A stretch of DNA of 64,000 nucleotides. It comes from Liolophura sinensis (taxonomy: Eukaryota > Mollusca > Polyplacophora > Chitonida > Chitonidae). Below are positions 42,001 through 57,000 of this stretch, in pieces. Each line of letters begins with the position of its first letter. Position 1 is the stretch's first letter. The notes below the pieces were generated by a model that saw only the letters and a program-made list of their open reading frames with translations, was not told where the DNA came from and did not search any database. Location of the stretch: the NCBI RefSeq assembly GCF_032854445.1, contig NC_088298.1:23771295-23835294 (forward strand), in the 5' to 3' direction. A program made the translations under genes and the position numbers.

Positions 42001-45000
42001 CCACGACCATCCGCAGGATAATGGCAAACCTTCCCACATATGGCCGAAGAGGAATTAAGCCAGAACAAATTACTTACAAATCACAAAGCTTTAAACAGTC
42101 GTCTAAGACAAACAGAGCTCTCCCAAAGAGGCAAACTGAGTCAGTTATTCACGATCAAAATTTTAGGTTCACTACACTATTTTCAGACTCATTATTATGC
42201 TTACACGTAGGTAAGCTCCTGACATTTCATAGCTTATATTTTATCTATTACCATCTACAACATAATTTAAGCTCTATGTGTATATTTGCACTCAACTACT
42301 CAACCATATATAGATTAACAACGTACTTATTACCTCATTAATACTGCTCATAAAGGGCTTGATCTGGGGGGTTCCCACGACATAATATGTGATCAAAGTT
42401 GTGCTCTGATATTAATTACAGTAAATGACCTAAAATTTTGGCCCCCAAAAATATATTTTTGGAGACAGATAAATGTAATGTTTGATGCTGACATCTTAAC
42501 TTTCCAAAACACCTTTTTTAACATCAACACAACTGTCAAAATTGGACAAAATGACCAGCTAAGTCATGGACAAAATTTTTTGTTATTTACTAGTACTTTG
42601 TAACCTATATGTACCCTTGGATGTTTTGACCAATTTGCTATCTGAAAAAATTCAAGCTAATGAGGTATCATTTTAAGGCCATTATGTGTTTCCGAAAGCG
42701 GATTTTTAAACATCAAACTTTAGGTGAAATACAGTAAGATTTGAACAAAAAAAAATACAAATCGGGTGAAATGTCCACTCTTTCATTTCACACAGGTGTT
42801 TTCTAAAGCTATAAAATTGACAGCAATATCTTATGATAGTCTTTGTAACAAGGAGTTGCTTGACACCAAATCAGATGTACAGGTAACACTATATCAGCCC
42901 CTTGTCTTTAAATGTGTTTTAATATGCTGCACATCATTAACACTTACCTATATACAGATATATCTTATATTCGAACAGCTACAGTTACGATAAGCATCGA
43001 CCCCATACTATGCTCTTACTCAAAATTACAAAGCATGAACATAATCTATCATTTATTACAACACAATATACACTTCACGCTGATTTAGAGATTTTGGGCA
43101 TACTTTATCTGTTCTTTATGTATCACCATGCGAAATACAATGTTGATTTTGTCATAAGAATTCTCAACTGTTAGCCGCATTAAAAGCAAATCCATGTTTA
43201 GTCTAACCTTAAAAGCATCAATGGCTATATTTAGAACACAGACACAACAGTTCAGTGACAAGAGGCCAGCCTTCTGATTGACTCTACACTAGTTGACTTT
43301 AGTGTATGCAAGCATGAAGTGACTGGGTAAAAAACAAAAAGGGACAATGCAGTTTTAGCTCACTTGTTTGCTTTCATATGAAAAGAAACGTAAAAAATAA
43401 GTTATCCTTGGTATTTTTACAGAGAACAAATGCACTGTGTTCAACAATCCCTTGAATGAGTTGAACACTCATTAACAGTTGATTTTGAAGGTACCGTAAT
43501 TCTTCAACATTTTCACATCTTTGCAAAGGTGTTTATTTAAGCATATTCTGAAGGCATTTTTCTGCGCAGGCTGACAAAAATTATGCTTCTTGTGAAGCCC
43601 TGAAACTGGCCAATCCAACCAATCTAACTTTGTCTCTAAAATGAAATAAAAATGTGCATAAATTACACTGAAAGTTGCCTTTTCAGATGCAGTAAGGTTG
43701 AAAAATTTGGGCAGTTACTTTACTTGCACTAGAATTTCGCCCATAACAGCAATATTTTTGGAAACAAATAAAGTATACTAAATATTAGTTATTTATATTT
43801 TTTCCCCCAAAGAATATCATCCTACCTTCCAAACAAACACATCAACCGATCAACACAGCTCTCAGTTTCAGGTTAAATGAGTACATGTAACTTTATCAAC
43901 ATTGGTAAAATTTTAAATTTAAAATATTAACTTAAATGAAGTCATCGTCAACAGACTAGGCACGCCACTGAAAACTGTATACATGTACAAAATAATTTTT
44001 CTTGAACAGAATTAAATGCATTTAAATATTTGTATTCTATGGTGGTTAAATACTAACCACATTAACAGTATTTTGCTTTTAAAAGCTTTTAAATTTTGTT
44101 TTAAGCTATTTACAGTAAGAATATCTCTTTATATGACTTAATGCATTAAATAATACACTTTGAAACTTAAGATGCTTGACAATGAGCATATGGCCAGTAA
44201 AGTCCACCTTAAAATACAAGCGTTTAAATGCATTTAAATGTATTCATGAACAAGTTTGGAAAAAAGTTAAAACAGGTATTTTTAGATACAGACTATGGCA
44301 GTGTGTCAGATGTTAACCCCTTTTTTTGTTCCTTTCTCCTTGTTGAAGCAAATGTAGTGCAAATGTGTATAAATTATAGCACAAATGTGTATTAATTGTA
44401 GCACAAATGTGTATAAATTGTAGCACAAATGTGTTAAAGTATAAATCATTTTCTGATATACTGTTTCCCATTGTTACATGTATCACTCCTAATTCACTGA
44501 CATTTTTAAGTCAGTTTTCTAACTTTTTGTTTTAAATATTATTTATTTCATATGAAATAAAGATAAGCATGATATAAACAACTGCTAATTGATACAAAAG
44601 TAATTCAGTAATTCACACCAAATTAACAACAGCTACATTAGCACACATTGTACACTACAGCTAGGGACCATGATAATACACAAACTAAACCTGAAGGCAA
44701 AGCACATATTACTTGTAACACATATGTAATAATAACAACAATGCAGGCTATTCAACATTTTCTATGGAAGCCCACATCTCACAACATCACCAGACTTTTT
44801 CGGAACACACTAAAGCACCTGCCAAAAATTTTTATAAACCACGAAAACCAGGAAGGAAATATTAAAAGGAAAAAATTCCAACGCAGAAAACTCTTACCTG
44901 AATCGTCTTCAAAACCTGTAACCATCCCTGAGCTTGTCATTCGCACGGACGACACGTGCGCAGCGCCGTAGCGATTGACTCTGTCAGCACGCTGGATCTG

Positions 45001-48000
45001 ATGGCTTGTGTTGTTCGTGACGTCTGGAGGCTGAGAAATCGGTTGCGCTGCAGAAAAACGCAAGAACTCGGTCAAACGACACGCCGGGTCCAACTCGGAC
45101 GCCACCAAAAAAGACATTTCGTACCATTTAAAGGCAGACCACTCTGAACTCCTCACTTGCTCTGTGCCTCAGTTGTATTTGGTCAAGTGGGTAATATCTC
45201 TATTTCACTTTTTATGCAAAGTTTCTGGAGATTTTATTTGTATGGTTTGTGCACGTGACTTAAATTAGGTGCTCTACTTCATAGTCTAAAAGAATGTTAT
45301 ATGACCATATGATTCGTGTTAATTTGTTTGGGTTTATATGTACAAATACATGACCTCCCTGACATTACTCGTGTATCTGTCTGGTCCTTGTCAGAATCAT
45401 GTGAGTAGAATGAGTTTATGTTAAAATATGACAGTAGATTTAAATTGTGTGTACATTTTAATGAACAGTTCAGTATAAAAGTAAAACTGTCAGAACTGAC
45501 ATGGTGCAATCTAAGAACTAAATGTCAAAACTTCTGTCCTGAAATTATCTCCATGCCGAGCCTCTCAAGAGGACAGCAAAATTCCACACAAAACACACAC
45601 AGTGCTGAAACTGTTGTTAATCCCTTGGTAATCCTGTGGTCTCATCTAACATCTCTAGTTGATATACACCTGTGTGCACTGACACGGATTAATTATATAA
45701 ACTTCTCCCCAAGATATCCAGACAGGTAAATTTTTGATGCAAACTCATGACATATGCCTCCAGGTGTTATCATCCATACAGAATACGTGCACAATTGTAG
45801 CTGTAGGAAGCTTCCACGAACGCAGGAAAAAAAATCCAAAAAATAAAACACAAATTTGTAGACATCTGCATAGAAACATCAGGACTTCACATGTCCTTGA
45901 CATTCAAAATAAGATGTGTATCATATGCAGTTAAGCGTCAGTCCAATCGCTGAACTAGTCAATCTGAATCTTAACACCCATTTGGTAGATATCCGAAGTT
46001 CCGGTTTTTAGGTTTTAAACAATAGTTCAACACATTCATCAGTGTTCTTCAAAATTCCTCAAAGCCCGAGGCCTCGTGAAGCCTCCACAAATCCCTGTTA
46101 TAGTACACTGACAAACACATCGGATTGTTTCTAGAAATTTCTGAAGTAAACACTAGGCCAACTGTTTCAAATTAAACTAGCACCCAAAACAGCTTCATCA
46201 TCAATGATCCACAGACATATCTCAGTTTCCTTCACTTTGATCAGGACATGCAGTCAGGTGACATAGTATGGCACTAAGCCTTCCTGTTACAGCATACCTG
46301 TAATTAACTGGTGACCCGCATACAGGTAAGCAGCTATGTATGCATGTATACTTTAACGACAAACCACGCACATAACCAGTCCTCTGAGGTATCATGTAGG
46401 TAAGACGTCCTCAACAGGACAATATGCACATCCGAGAGAAGGCACAAGCTGCAGCTTGCGGCTGCACCTGTGCAGTACAAACACAGACACAAGGCAGGGT
46501 CGCGTACACATGCACATAGATGCACGTCTGCAGTTAACCACAAGGATGCAGGGCATTCGTCAGGGCAGGTCTCTTTAACCACGTCGTCTCTAAATATTCA
46601 CACTGTGCGGAGATCGAGCAAGAGCACGGGGAAAAAGCAATGCAGCTGCATGTGGGTGGTGCTGCTGTTGATCTCATCCCTCATTTCCTGTTCAGCTGGA
46701 ATGTATCTCACTAACGAGATATTTTCACCTGTGTATATACAACACATTCCTTCTTAGCTCTGGGTCCACCAAGTTTCATTGACACACTTCTTGTCCGTTT
46801 TAAAATAATGCAAGTGTTACCAGACACCTGTTCAGATATTCAGGTGTTACAACAAGCACAGGTGAGACGTTTTCCCCTGGGGATTTGGCCGCAGACTAAA
46901 GGTGAGGCGATGTGTCTTCACTAGCCTTTAACATCCTTCAGTCTTAAGTCCTTTAAACCCCTTAGGGCCTGACCACTCTCTTAACAACACACAAACACAT
47001 TTACGCCAGGAATTTTTCTGCACAAAGTCAGCCAAGACAACACCACTTAAAAAACATAAACAGGACAACATTAGCCTGGCCAAAGAGCCGTGAGCTAAAG
47101 TGTTTAAACATGTCCTTCATATCGTAGGATAAATTAGACTGCCTTCCCCAAGAACACTAAACAGCGCTATACACAGTTTCAAAATCTCAAACTTAGCCTC
47201 ACATTAAATATGCTAATTAACTTGACAAATACAGCTTCTTTTAATAGCATGAAACTATTCTTAATGCAAAGCCCCCCCCCCCCCAAAAAAAATCAAAAGT
47301 TATTTCCTTTCAATCCACAGTTTATTTATATTCATATAATTATGATATGAAATCTTTAAACCATGTTGGAGAGTTCATCAAGTGCAGCTTGGAGATGAAG
47401 GTTTTAAGTTCAGTTTTGGGGTCCTTTCCATTAAAATGTATTCATTCAGCTATTCAATTATTTTCCCCAATTATATATTGGGGATTACCACTCCTCAAAT
47501 GTGTTCCTATTCTAACTTTTTCACGCCCATTATTTGACGCCTCCCTCAAAAAAATTTTTCAAAAGTTTTCCCGTTGATCAATGCAGTATTTTGATTGGCA
47601 GCTGCTGTCAGTTAATTGATTTTGATTGATAGTCAGTCCCTGTCAGTGTCAACTGTAATATAACAATTCTTTAACTTTCCCTCAACCACAGCAGTAAGGT
47701 GCAGTAAGTACCAGCCGCTGTATGCATGAAGAAAGCCGGAAAGTTCTAATATCCTGTTACAAGGACATTGTATCATTTCTTTGTTTTTTTCTTCTTCTTT
47801 TCTATTTTCCACAGTGTGTGGTTAAGGATTGCTATTGACACAGGATGTGGTGAAATCTAAAATAAGACCTGTTTCCTTCAGTTTAAGATAACTAGATCAA
47901 AGTACATGAAAATTTAATTTTTGACTCCCCTTGAGCAAGTATTTAGCATTAAATTAAAAGAAAGCTAAAACATGAAGTAAAGTTCATCATACAGACAACT

Positions 48001-51000
48001 GAAAACTATGAGTAAAAATCCATTTTTTTAAATTTTTCTAAAAATCCATTTTTTTTTCAGATTTTTTTGAGAATGTTGAAGGGCATTCAAATATTTGAAA
48101 ACTATGGTGGGCTTTATGAGCCATACTGATAGCATCTAGGAACTCTGACATCACATCACCTTTTTTTCCTGATGTTCATTGGAGGGAAGGAATTTCAGGG
48201 AACATTATTTCAGTAGTTTTTTACTCATTTGTAAAAAGGGTTATTCCAAAACTCAATGTCGTGATTAGAGTTGGATAAACTTCCTGTGACGTCAAGAGTT
48301 CCACACCTCTGATAGTATGGTCCATAAAGCCTACCAAGTCAAATGTTTGAGCGTCTGTGTTTACACTGAAAATTTCCGAAAGCATGACAAGATTAAAACA
48401 TCCCAAACGTGTGACCACAGCAATTTCAGGTTGACAATTCCTTTGTCCAGGCCACAGAAGAATAAACAGTGGACGCCGGGTTTGGCACATACACATATGG
48501 TGTCTATTTTTTTCCTATTATTCTTTCCTCCACAGTTTTTGCATGTTGTAACTAAAGGTTAGTTGAAATTTATGAAAAAACTTTTGCAGCCTGTGTAGGC
48601 TGTTCAACACTATGCTCTGAACTTTTTCAGTCCTCACCAGCAGTTAGCTTTCATGGATGGAGTGCCCAGTGTAAATCACCTCCACAAACCTGACTTACAA
48701 AAAACCACACTCAAACCAGGAACATCTGGTTTTGAACCTGCAATCTCACCCACCAGTTGGCTGTGGCTAGACGAAGACTTTAGCCAAATGAATGTACTCC
48801 AGAAGGTCTCCTATGAAAAAACCCTGCCAAAGATGCCAGTGGTTTTGTGGCCACGACACTGCCAGCAACAGCTAAAACTCAGGAAGTGACGCATATGTCT
48901 GTTTATGTCAACTATTAACTGGGGAGAAAGTCAAGCATAGACACAAACAACAAACAATCACTCTGGGCTGGATGACCCACACAGGTCACAGCCATGTACA
49001 TGTAGTGTGGACAAGGGTTTCGGATTCTGCTCTTTTTAGGGGCCATATCAGTTTAAATTGTTGCTTCACTGTTGTCGGAGAATACAAATTAGCATACAAA
49101 TAAAACTTGAAAATCATCATATTTGTGGAAAATTTGGAGTATCTAAGAAATTTTTCCTGAAGTTAAACTTACATGATTGGAAAACCTTGAAAAATTGTAA
49201 ACAAAACATCAGACAAAATAAAAAGTGGATTTTAAGTTTTATTTTTATTCTATTTTTGGAATTCTTAATATTAGCTGGCCCATAACACAAAATAAAATTA
49301 GTGCTGCCTAAAAATGAGAGCACCAGATTGAACATGTCAACGTCATCAGGTAAGGTAGCAACATGTATTAACAGCTAAAAAACTTTTAGGCAAAACCCAC
49401 AGTTTGGAAGAAGTTTGATTTCAGGATGGTGCCATTACAGCAGTTTTAAACACACAAAAAAACAATTCCCAATAAATTATACCTGTAAAGCCAAATTTTG
49501 CATTTTAATTCATTACCATCTTTATACTTCAAACGCTTAGAAAAACTTAAAGTTGGTAAGTTTACTCAGGCCACACCAATCTGCAGTTTTGTTTTACCAG
49601 CAGAATGAATCAATGTCAGAGGAAGGTATCAAAACTAAATATAATACTAACAAATTATCTAATTTATGGGAAAGGCAGACTGTCCCGGCAAATTTTCCTC
49701 CTGTTTACTTGATCAGAAAACCTTAACCACAAATATCATGAGAACTGTTTTGATTTCAGTGTCATATTTTTCAGTGCTGAATGGCCCGTAAAACACAAAA
49801 CAAAATTGGTCTTGCCTAATAAGCATAGTGATAGTAATCTCCATTCCAGAGACATCTTACAATGGCTTAATGATATCGCCTAACCAATTTATTTCGTATG
49901 GCCGACTTCAAAATTCAAATTTCTATCTCCTCTAAGTGTTTGCACAGGTAGCTTTTTATTGTGTCATGGGATGACAACTACTAAAATTCTGAGTGCAAAG
50001 ATTTTAATTATTATTAATTAATTTTATTATAGATACATACACTGTCTGATAGCAAACGATCAACACAACACAAAAGAGCCTACTACTCACAATGCCTGGC
50101 ACTCTGCATAACGTCGGCCAGTGCCTGACGCGCCGTGTTCCCTGGGATGCTGATGTTGGCGTATGCCGCACTCCGTGGACGCTCTGGGAGAAGATGCGCC
50201 TGGTGGCGGTGGATGGGGGACGCCCGTATATCTGTGTATGAGGATGTGCTCTGAGAGGAGTCCCGGCTCCTACCGTGTCGGCGGTCACGAGTATCATCGT
50301 CAAACACACTATCGTCGTCAGAGGAGGAATCTGAAAGTGAAAGTGAAAATGGATTTTTAACTACTCCGTGAAAGAGTATGACTACAAAACCCTAATGAAA
50401 AAAGAGTTACCTTTTTATTATTACTATAATACTATAATTACATTATTAATAATTTATTTATTTGACTGGTGTTTTATGCTGTACTCAAGAATATGCACAA
50501 TAATAGATTCTTCCTTTGAGAAATTCAAAATGGATTTGAAGTCTTTTAATTTAGTCATTTGCAAGTTTCTGGCAGACCTCTCCATGTACGGCTGGAGAGG
50601 AAGCCAGCATGAGCTGGACTTGTACACACAGCAACTGCATTGGTGGGAGGCTCCTATATCATAAGTCTTTTAATAGAATTCTTTTAATATATGCACATTT
50701 ATATCACTTTTCACCTTTATCATCTATAAATGTAAGTTGAATCATGTTTCAATTAAATGGAGTTAACCCAGAAGACCTCTCCAATGGCTGACTTCAATAT
50801 ACACATAATCAACACAATTATAAATGTGTGTAGACTCATTTTCAAAATTCAAAAATAATTACATTTCAAAAATTAGATTTAGAATATTCAACAAATAAAT
50901 CTCTATATTACTCAGTACATATTTAACATATCCATTAATGTTTACATACTTATCTTCACTACTTTTATAAAATTAAATTTCAAAACAATAAATACATAAT

Positions 51001-54000
51001 GTTTACAAAGTAAATGAATTTCCAATGTATCCACAAATAATCTCCTCACAATTCATGGGCAATGCAAATCATCCACACACAGAAATTTCAAATACATCTT
51101 TTCAAAGATCTATGAGGTCAGGCTTTGATTCCAATTCTCGATTCTACACAAGCTCAACATGTGCCCTGAACACCACGAGCATAACACACACTGTCTACAT
51201 TTTCATACAACTCCTACACGTGCAGCTAGATACACTGTACCTGTATTTTAATGTCTACTGACTACACAGTGCCCATCTTCTCCAGCCAAGATAGTTATTT
51301 ATTTATTTATTTGATAAGTGGTTTATGTCGTATTCAAGAATTTTTCACTTTTACGATGGCAGCCAGCATTATGGTGGGAGGGGGAAACCAACGACCATCC
51401 ACAGACCTTCCCACGTACGACCGGAGGGGAAGCCCGCATAAGCTGGACTTTAACTCACAGCCACCGCATGGGTGTGAGGCTCCTGGGTTACTGCGCCACA
51501 TAAGCATACGAACCACGGTCACAGAGGGCCAGCTCCAGCCGTTGCATGATACCTCAAAAGACTGAGTAGAGCATTGGATCTTTTTCACTTGGCTGGCAAA
51601 GATGAGGAGTAACGTGCAAAAGGGTTTCTATAAATCGATCAGACACCATGCTACAGTTCCCCAAAATCTTTTCTCTCAAATTAAAAAGCCCAGTTTTCTG
51701 AGCATAATGTACTTGTATGTAAATCAAACTTTGTGACACCAGAGTTACTTCCCCTTGTCCTGGGACATCATGCCTTAGAGCAAAGATAGGCAACTTTTGT
51801 ATCATTTAACTCTGTAGACTTATTATATAGGAGAAGGAAATTCTTCCAGCTTGTTATTTATTTATTTATTTGATTGGTGTTTTATGCCGTACTCAAGAAT
51901 ATTTAACTTATATGATAGCGGCCAGCATTACAGTGGGTGGAAACCGGGCACAGCCCGGGGAAACCCACGACCATCCGCAGGTTGCTACAGACCTTCCCAC
52001 GTTCTTCTATCTCAAGTAATTAAGGTAACAAACACCTATTAATTAAGTAAATTTGCAGAATGAAAACATCTGTTAGTGAAATGAAACTTTTCAAATCAAA
52101 ATGTATCTTTCAGTGTATTTTTTCAATGACACTCATTTTAATGAATGAATATGGCTGAATGTTGCGAGTTGCAGAGCGAAGGCTTACAACAAACCACCGA
52201 TCAATCAGGTAAAATAAAACCTTCGAAGTGAAGAAGTTTCTTGATACACAGTTCTGTAAACGGTCTAACATTTCGGGCACATTATTACTTCTGCTTTGGA
52301 CTTAACATGCTTGCTGCCTTCAGGTTTTTTCACTGACATCATATTGGTCTCTCATTCCAGTATATTGGTTAAAACACCACTCACTAAGCACTGCCTAACA
52401 AAAACATGAAAGACACCACCAAGCATGACACCCCACCCAATATTAATGTCAGGTTTGTATTTCGCCGATTTAAAAATTTTCAAAGATAATTTTTTTACAG
52501 TTAAATATACTGTATAGACTGTCACAAGCATCATGTGATGGCTTGTTGTCACCTAGGCCCCATGAATGTACAGACTGTAATGTACAGATCTGTCCAGCCC
52601 ATTTCCTTCTTTTATTTATATGATTGGTGTTTTACGCCATACTCAAGAAATTTCACTTATAAAACGGCAGCCACCATTATGGTGGGAGGAAACTGGGGAA
52701 ACCCACGACCATCCACAGGTTTCCAGCCAATTAACGGCTTCCTGACTAGTATGTGTGTGTATTGGGGGAAGGGGGGAAGGGGGAGGGGGAATGGTACACC
52801 AAGAAGGATGCATTATTACACAGTCGGGATTTAGGTGAGCTACTCTGAGACGTATGCATGTGCGCTACTGATGGTAAAACCCAACTGTGCACATTTCTAA
52901 TCTGGGCAAATCTAAACTGCTACATGTACATCAAGAAAATGTCACAAGGATGAATCAGACAAAGGGATAAGTGACATGATGCTGTATATGGACATTTGGC
53001 TGTACAGACGGTAAGATAAACGGACAAGCAGGAAGATGCTAGATGAATGAAACACCTAATGCACACCTAGGGAATTTGGTCAGAAAAAAATCCATCAGGC
53101 AATGAAAAACTTTATACAGTACTTTATAAACAAAATGACCGAGACATAAATTGGCAATGCTGTAATCTGAATGGCTCAGGTGACCCAAATAATTTATTCA
53201 CTGGTTCACGATGCTTTACTTTATGAGTTTATGTCAATGAGAAACAATACTGAGTTATGGGCCAAGATACACTGTTGGCAAAGCACCATCTGGATCTTGC
53301 CTAAGAGCAGATAACTCTGTGATATAGCCACATCTACATGGGTAGGACAAATCAGCACAGTTTCTCATTCCATTTTACATAATGCACATAGTTTTCTGCT
53401 TCTTTGGCTGTTGCTTTTTCTTTTCTTTCTATCTTTTTTTTTTTTGTGGCTTTCATTCAAAAATTGGATAAAAATTTGAACTTTTGATGTCAATAATAAC
53501 AGATATTCTTCGGCTTTCCTTCCGACCAAATCCCTCCCGGTGTGCACCAGCTAGTTTCTAGAGGGTACTGACCTCCACCTGGGTCCTCAAACCTCTCGTG
53601 ACCTTGAGACAGGCACGAGGACAGGTGGACTGAGAGAGAGACACAAGAGATATACCCATATTAATACTCCTACTGGCAGAAAGTCCTCTCTTCAGGTCCA
53701 CCACATTCTCCTCTCTTTTCAGTCGTTGTTTACACCAACAACACTTAAGTCTCACAATGATCTTTGCCTGGTTTGTCGTACATACTCATTTCATACATTC
53801 TCTCATTACAACACGGCTGCAAATGTGTCCTAAACATTTTTTCAGGAAGTTGATGTTTTACATGTTTGTACATGTACATAAAATGAAAAGTTTCAGTGAA
53901 GAATACCTTTTCTTCATTTCCCTATTACATAGATTTACAAACAAAAGCACTATCCAATAAACCCCAAAGAGTTCATGTTGACAATTCCATACGCCCCACT

Positions 54001-57000
54001 ACAATGGAAATCCTCAGCAAATTTTAACATTGACGAAGCGCTGTTTTGAGATGCCCTAGTTCCTGAACTTTTTCCTGCATGAAACAGCAACTTTTAAGTT
54101 CAATAAATGTACATTTTCAGTCCGATTTTGGAGACGAAACTACATTGGTTAGATTGGCCAATTTCAGGGCTTCAGATAAAGTAGGATTTTATCTGTGTAC
54201 ACAAAATTTAATGCCTTCAGAATATGTTTTAACAAACACTGTGCAAACGTGTGACAAGGTTGAAGAATGACAGTACATGTACATGTATAAAGACGATGTA
54301 ATTTGATCCTGACCGGTTATTTTATCATTTCTGTCCATATGTGCTCCTAACAGAATAATGCATTCCAGTATTCAAAATCTTAACAAAATAGGTTTTCAAA
54401 TTGCATTTAATGTTATACTTGACTGATCAAATCTGTTGAGGATTTAGGTCCTTTACACACATGTATATCCTTGTCAGGTATATTTCATTAGGGTCTGACT
54501 CACCTGTACCATGCTGCTCTCGTCTGTGCTGGCCGTGGTAGTTGACCGAGGTGCGTTTTGACGGCAGAGGCATGTTGTTTGGCTTCTTGTTGTGCATGGC
54601 TAGTGCTTGCATCACAGCTTCTGTCCTAATCTCTGAAAACAGTCAGCGATTGGGATGTATTGATTTTTCCATTTATTTAAAATTGATTGTTCCTGGAACA
54701 ACATACTCATGAATTTTTCTCTTATACAATAGTGGTCAGCTTTATGGGAGCAGGAAACCAGAGTACCTGGAGAAAACCAGAGTACCTGGAGTAAACCAGA
54801 GTACCTGGAGGAAACCACACACCTCTGGCAATTTGCACCCATACTCTCCCACATATGACATACAGCATCGAGGAGGCCAAATGGGCTTCATCGCAACTTC
54901 ATGTAAGATCACACAATACAAGAATGTCCGCCGTTCATCACCACCAAGACCCAAAGATCAACAGAATCAAGAGAATCTGGAAAATACCTTGTCTGAGAAT
55001 TTGAATCATAACCCATATGACCCCTGCTCTAAATATCTGAAGAAAGATTATGAAAAATTTTGTAATGTGAGGGGCTGTATTGTAATGACTCTACCTTTGC
55101 ACAAAGAATGTCACAACATTTACTTCGGCGCAAAAATGTTAATTCAGAAATTAGAAATTAAGTTTTCAAAATTAGACAATAACGAAGAAAATAAAACCAA
55201 AGAGAAAAAGCCCGGGCTGAAATATTTCATTCACAACTTAAAAACAAAAGAAGAAAATCAAACAAAACCACCCAAGAGTTATTAAGTGCATCATTCCAAC
55301 AGACATGCAGAACCAATATCAATTCCCTGTCTCCACGGCAACCACACCAGAGAAAGTGCAAAGCACATCTACATTTATGATTGGCAAGCTAGATGAATGA
55401 TTGGTGGTTTAAAACTACATGATCATGTACCATTCCACTGAGAACTCATGTAATAATTATTAGACTGAATGCAAAAAGAGTTTTCAACATTTCCTTTTTT
55501 TAATGGTAGTAATATTTACTATCTGCCTGAAGTAAAAACAAATGCCCTTTGCCTTTGTTTGGACACCAGCAAGATTCTTATGTAGATTAAAATTCATTTA
55601 TTTGATTTGGGTTTTACGTCGTAAAGAATATTTCACTGATAGGGCAGTGGCCAGCACTGTGGTGGTAGGAAACCTTGGGGAGCCTGGGGGTGATCCCATG
55701 ACCATCCGCAGGTTGCTGTCAAACTTTCCCAGGTACGGACCATATTTGTACAGATTTCATTTAATAATCAAAATATATATCAGATATATTTACTTTTATT
55801 TTTGTGGATGATTTAATGACATTGTGTCAGAAATTATCTCCATTTTAAATCTTGAACTTTTTATTAGTCAATCACGATCAACTTGGAGTCAAACTCTCAA
55901 TTTGAGTCTTCCAGCACTTTCAAGAGCCATACAGTTTAAGTGTAAAATTTCATTTGGAGACTAGAGGATCATCATTCTACATATATTTTCATAACTCTTT
56001 CAAGGCCATGAAACCTTTCAACAAAATTCAAATACTTTCCAGCATTATAAGGAGCCTGCCAATAGTCCCACCTTGACTGACCCCACACAATACTTGCGTC
56101 CATGTACCTTGACGTACCCTTGTTACCTTACCTGAGTGATAGCGGTTATCTTCCCTTGTCAGCCTGCGTTGAGCACGACGCTGTGCCGCTGTCGAGGGGC
56201 TTGGGTTGCTCGGCCCAAACGCTAGGAGAAAACACAATTCTTAGTGACGGACACTTGAATAGATTCACTAATTTATTTACGTTTCCATGTACATGTGTGC
56301 TGCCTTCTAAACTGGATTATCTGCGCTAGACCAAAAAAAAACTTTGTGCCTGATTTACATTCAAAATTCTGTGATATGTTGGTTATCAATGTGTTGTATT
56401 TGCTTCACCACTTAAATACTTAATATCTGACCAATGTCTAGAAAAAGGTTCAATTTAATTTTGCAGAATATTTCCGAGTAAAATAGTTTTAAAAAAACAG
56501 ATTCTACAATGGTCTGTGGTGATCTAGAAGGCATTGACCAGCTATGCCACATGCATATTTTTTGCTTGAAATTCTTCACTTCAAAAGTACTTTCAGTGAA
56601 TGCCATTTCTAACACATATGCATGAAAGCTAAGAGGCTATGCGTGATGAGAGACAAAAACCTGATGTGACTTCACTGGTCGCACATGGTCAGGAAACGCC
56701 ACCACAGAATCCAAAGTTTCAAATGCATTTTACTAAACTGACAAAAAAAAACTAAAAAAATGAATCCTACAGTTTTTATGGACAGTGATTATAATAGTCT
56801 GTTATCTGACATATACTTTACAATAGTGTTTTCTTGGCCTTTAACAAACTTGAACTACATACACAGTCATACAGATTTACACAGGTTGTACATTTAGCTT
56901 TAATAATTTGTAGAAAGCATCACTGTACAGCCTTCAATGTGAACTAACACGGTACATGTAAAATGGACTAAATGTGAGATACATTTTATACTACTAAAGT

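Larger units (their letters stand above)
36096..44897. other. Long intron between exons 5 and 6
   Basis: About 8.8 kb of AT-rich sequence with SINEs at 39069 and 41899, MITE-like elements at 42416 and 43494, and T- or A-runs (40600-40617). It has only one small tandem repeat (44345-44435). All ORFs are short and unlike known proteins; exons 5 and 6 join in phase, so no coding exon is required here. Confidence 0.6.

Noticed and set aside
44648-44971. A 107-codon plus-strand frame
   Set aside because: It is partly the antisense of DIP2 exon 5 and has no recognisable homology.
53558-53600. Possible extra exon between exons 3 and 4 (FEDPGG-like reading)
   Set aside because: The donor-like sites are ambiguous and exons 3 and 4 already join in phase with the conserved sequence.
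54833-55285. A 150-codon plus-strand open frame rich in Lys and Asn
   Set aside because: It begins inside a SINE, matches no family I recognise, lies antisense within a DIP2 intron, and its composition follows the AT-rich background.
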